NCBI RefSeq assembly: GCF_008121495.1
Contig: NZ_CP043051.1
Coordinates: 1,295,001-1,359,000 of the forward strand
Direction of reading: 5' to 3'
Origin: Mediterraneibacter gnavus ATCC 29149
Lineage (GTDB): Bacteria > Bacillota > Clostridia > Lachnospirales > Lachnospiraceae
DNA length: 64,000 bases
In this document: piece by piece, positions 61,817 to 64,000 of the stretch
Numbering within the stretch: the first letter of the stretch is position 1
How the letters are laid out: each line of letters starts with the position of its first letter
Program-made: the position numbers and the translations under genes
The notes under the pieces: generated by a model
What the model was told of the DNA's origin: nothing
Databases searched by the model: none
The model's input: only the letters and a program-made list of their open reading frames with translations

Positions 61817-62876
61817 AGTAATAGATCAAGAGGAAAAATTTTGTGATTTAAAAGAAAATTGGGGTACAATTATTAATAATATGAAAGTAAAGTCTCCATT
61901 TCAAACGTGGGATTGGAATTATAACTGGTGGTATTTAGTAGAGAATAGAGAATGTGAATTGTTAATTTTGGAGGCTTTTGAAGGAAAAGATGTGTTTGGA
62001 TTTGCGCCATTAGTGATAAAAAACAAATCTATTGAATTTATAGGCGACAAACATTTTGACTATGGAGCTTTTATATGTGCGGAAAGAAAAAGAGAAATAA
62101 TTCAATTGTTTTTTAAGCATGTTTGTGACTTGGCAAAGAAAAGAAGTTTAGATATAGTTTTAAAATGTTTGCCGGAAAAAGGTGATCAGTTAGGGATTAT
62201 TAGAGAAATTATCGAAGATATTCCTCATTCCCTAGTGAGAAAACAGGTTGATACAGCTAATCTTAATTTAGAAGAATATCAAAATTTTGAAGGATACCTT
62301 AAAGCTATCAGCAGCAGTCTTCGGAAAAAAGCCATAAAGCCTTGTTTAAAAGCTGATATAGAATTTCAGATAGAAATGTATAATGATGATTTATGGAATG
62401 ATATTGCTGATATTTATGATGATAGACAGAGTGATAGAATAGGAGTGTCTACATTGGAGTGGGCAAGGCCTATTGTAAAAACGTTAAATCAAGCAGGATT
62501 ACTAAACATTAGTACATTAAAGTATGAGGGAAATAGGGTATCTTTTTTGATTTTCTTTGAGTTTAGTGGTAATGATTATATTTGGTTGACTGCATTTAAG
62601 AAAATTGGAAAATTCCAATTAGGTCACTATGTCAGATATTGTCTTATAGAACGAGCATATAAAAAAAATGTTGTTGTAGTTGATATGATGCGTGGTGCAT
62701 ATGATTACAAAAAACAATGGGATTGTAATGTTTCAAGTAATTATGAGGTGATTGTTTTTTCATCATGGTGGAAAAAAATGAAATATACAAGTTATCAAAA
62801 AGGAAGAAAATTTATAAGAAATTTAGTTTATAATAATGAGTTTTTATATAAATTTTATAAGCAGCATAGCAAATAA
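61806..62876 (+). CDS. GNAT/FemAB-like acetyltransferase (BcsL/CelD type)
   Basis: A 356-residue protein with the Acetyltransf_6-like layout. The N-terminal half has FQTWDWNYNWWYLVE near 35 and IEFIGDKHFDYGAF near 77; the C-terminal half has KIGKFQLGHYVRYCLIERAYKK near 270 and VDMMRGAYDYKKQW near 297. Such proteins acylate sugars or glycan chains in the cytoplasm. It overlaps the preceding transferase gene by 11 bases. Confidence 0.78.
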   Translation: MEIRVIDQEEKFCDLKENWGTIINNMKVKSPFQTWDWNYNWWYLVENRECELLILEAFEGKDVFGFAPLVIKNKSIEFIGDKHFDYGAFICAERKREIIQLFFKHVCDLAKKRSLDIVLKCLPEKGDQLGIIREIIEDIPHSLVRKQVDTANLNLEEYQNFEGYLKAISSSLRKKAIKPCLKADIEFQIEMYNDDLWNDIADIYDDRQSDRIGVSTLEWARPIVKTLNQAGLLNISTLKYEGNRVSFLIFFEFSGNDYIWLTAFKKIGKFQLGHYVRYCLIERAYKKNVVVVDMMRGAYDYKKQWDCNVSSNYEVIVFSSWWKKMKYTSYQKGRKFIRNLVYNNEFLYKFYKQHSK

Positions 62877-62885
62877 GGGGAAAAA

Positions 62886-63980
62886 ATGAACGTACTAATT
62901 TTATTTGTAGAAGTTACATCTTATAATATAGCGCGCATAAGAAATGTCTACGAAAAGTGTGAAGCTATTTCGTGTGATTATGTATATTGTACTGAAAGCA
63001 TTAGTGGGCATCGAACAAATGATAAATTGCCATTTAATGCAAAGGTTTTATCCGGTAGTATAATGTGCAAATTGAAACAATTGATATCAATACTTTTACA
63101 TAAAAAGTATGACTTTATTGAGATTAATGGATATTCAGATGCTATTAGATTTTTTTTGATACAATATGCAAAGTGTAAGAAAATTCCATATGCAATAGAA
63201 ACCGACACACAACTGCATATACCAGATAATTATATAAAAAGAACAATAAAAAATATTTATTTAAAATATATATTTCATGGCAAATATGCTTATGGATTTT
63301 CAGGCGGTACACGACAAAAGAAATTGTTTGAATATTATGGAATGAGAAGAAATAATATATATATTTTGCCAATGACAGTAGATTTGGATCAATTTTTATC
63401 AATTGCTAGACAGCATGATAAAAAATTTTATAAAGAAAAACATGGATTTAAGGATAAGAGGGTAGTTCTGTATATAGGAAGATTTGAAGATGTTAAAAAT
63501 ATCTCGTTGTTATTATCTGCAGTTAGTAGAATCAGTCAGAAATATAGTGATGTATGTTGTTTATTAATTGGAAAAGGAACGCTTAAATCTAAATTGGAAA
63601 AACAATGTAAAGAATGCCATATAGAAAATGTGTATTTTCAAGATTATAAATTAATGCCAGAATTAGCAGAGTACTATTGTTTAGCAGATGTATTTGTCCT
63701 TCCATCAAAATTTGAACAATGGGGACTAGTTGTAAATGAAGCGCTAGCATGTTATACACCTGTTATTGCAAGTGATAAAGTAGGAGCAGTTGACGATTTG
63801 ATTCAAAAAAATACAAATGGAGATGTGTTTGAATCAGGAAATATCCAACAGTTAGAACAAAAATTAGAATATTGGTTAAATAATAGCTCAAACGAAAAAG
63901 ACTTTAGTATTAATGAAAGATGGAATCATAAAGTTTATAGAGAACGTTGGATAAAAATTTTACAGGGGGTGCAAGAATGA
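62886..63980 (+). CDS. Glycosyltransferase family 4
   Basis: A 364-residue GT-B enzyme; donor-site blocks VVLYIGRFEDVKNISLLLSA near 196 and VLPSKFEQWGLVVNEALACYTPVIA near 272. The N-terminal acceptor domain is divergent. The next gene begins four bases before its end. Strongly AT-rich. Confidence 0.84.
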   Translation: MNVLILFVEVTSYNIARIRNVYEKCEAISCDYVYCTESISGHRTNDKLPFNAKVLSGSIMCKLKQLISILLHKKYDFIEINGYSDAIRFFLIQYAKCKKIPYAIETDTQLHIPDNYIKRTIKNIYLKYIFHGKYAYGFSGGTRQKKLFEYYGMRRNNIYILPMTVDLDQFLSIARQHDKKFYKEKHGFKDKRVVLYIGRFEDVKNISLLLSAVSRISQKYSDVCCLLIGKGTLKSKLEKQCKECHIENVYFQDYKLMPELAEYYCLADVFVLPSKFEQWGLVVNEALACYTPVIASDKVGAVDDLIQKNTNGDVFESGNIQQLEQKLEYWLNNSSNEKDFSINERWNHKVYRERWIKILQGVQE

Positions 63981-64000
63981 TAACTGGGAAAAAAGGGATT
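63977..64000 (+). CDS. Start of a further locus gene, cut by the window end
   Basis: An ATGA overlap with the glycosyltransferase stop opens a frame beginning MITGKKGI, and the window ends after eight codons. GGGGGTG lies ten bases before the ATG. Product unknown. Confidence 0.5.

Overview
The window looks like a chromosomal segment of a low-to-mid GC, spore-forming Firmicute of class Clostridia, most likely a gut Lachnospiraceae. The grounds are the purine-rich AGGAGG ribosome sites, TTGACA/TATAAT promoters, split spmA/spmB sporulation genes, the holB-ricT-trmN6-rsmI cluster, a T-box before metG, a NiaR-type repressor with nadABC, and an AgrA/AgrC-like LytTR system. No species can be named from the sequence alone.

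Layout. 1-1441: 3' end of a 23S rRNA gene, then seven tRNA genes (Asp, Val, Tyr, Thr, fMet, Phe, Lys) with no 5S rRNA between. 1.7-3.7 kb: an Orn/Lys/Arg decarboxylase (YaaO/SpeA type) and a guanylate-kinase-like protein. 3.8-11.6 kb: an apparent operon of a MATE exporter, a complete MalFG/Ugp-type ABC importer, a PHP-type metallohydrolase and a HAD phosphatase, which suggests uptake and breakdown of a phosphorylated or sugar-like compound. 11.7-15.1 kb: holB, ricT, trmN6, rsmI. 15.2-19.7 kb: a MalK-like ATPase with degenerate catalytic motifs, spmB, a DUF885 lipoprotein peptidase, spmA and an HD hydrolase. 19.7-20.1 kb: remnant of a PD-(D/E)XK transposase-family gene. 20.3-26.1 kb: a LytTR two-component system, a GH2 beta-galactosidase-like enzyme and a GPH sugar symporter.

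26.2-36.4 kb is a defence island: a complete four-gene Wadjet (JetABCD) system, a YfcE phosphodiesterase overlapping a NYN-LOTUS protein, and an oppositely oriented AAA15 ATPase/RloB pair. 36.6-38.5 kb: a YtrA-type GntR regulator with an ABC exporter. 38.5-42.2 kb: nadA, nadB, nadC and niaR. 42.2-44.5 kb: T-box and metG. 44.6-46.8 kb: a tandem duplication of an Rpn-family nuclease. 46.8-48.5 kb: a complete IS1380-family element with a 5-bp target duplication.

48.57-49.33 kb is the most unusual stretch. A consensus promoter and a strong terminator bracket about 720 bases that lack a normal gene but are full of short inverted repeats. I read it as a large structured non-coding RNA, possibly with a 29-codon ORF inside. 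It is followed by a 924-residue protein with a TPR-like N-terminus, a very acidic middle and an AAA+-like C-terminus. From 52.4 kb to the window end runs an exopolysaccharide locus: a 4,6-dehydratase, a fused phosphoglycosyl transferase/ketoreductase, several glycosyltransferases, a deacetylase and an acetyltransferase. Base composition becomes clearly more AT-rich along it.
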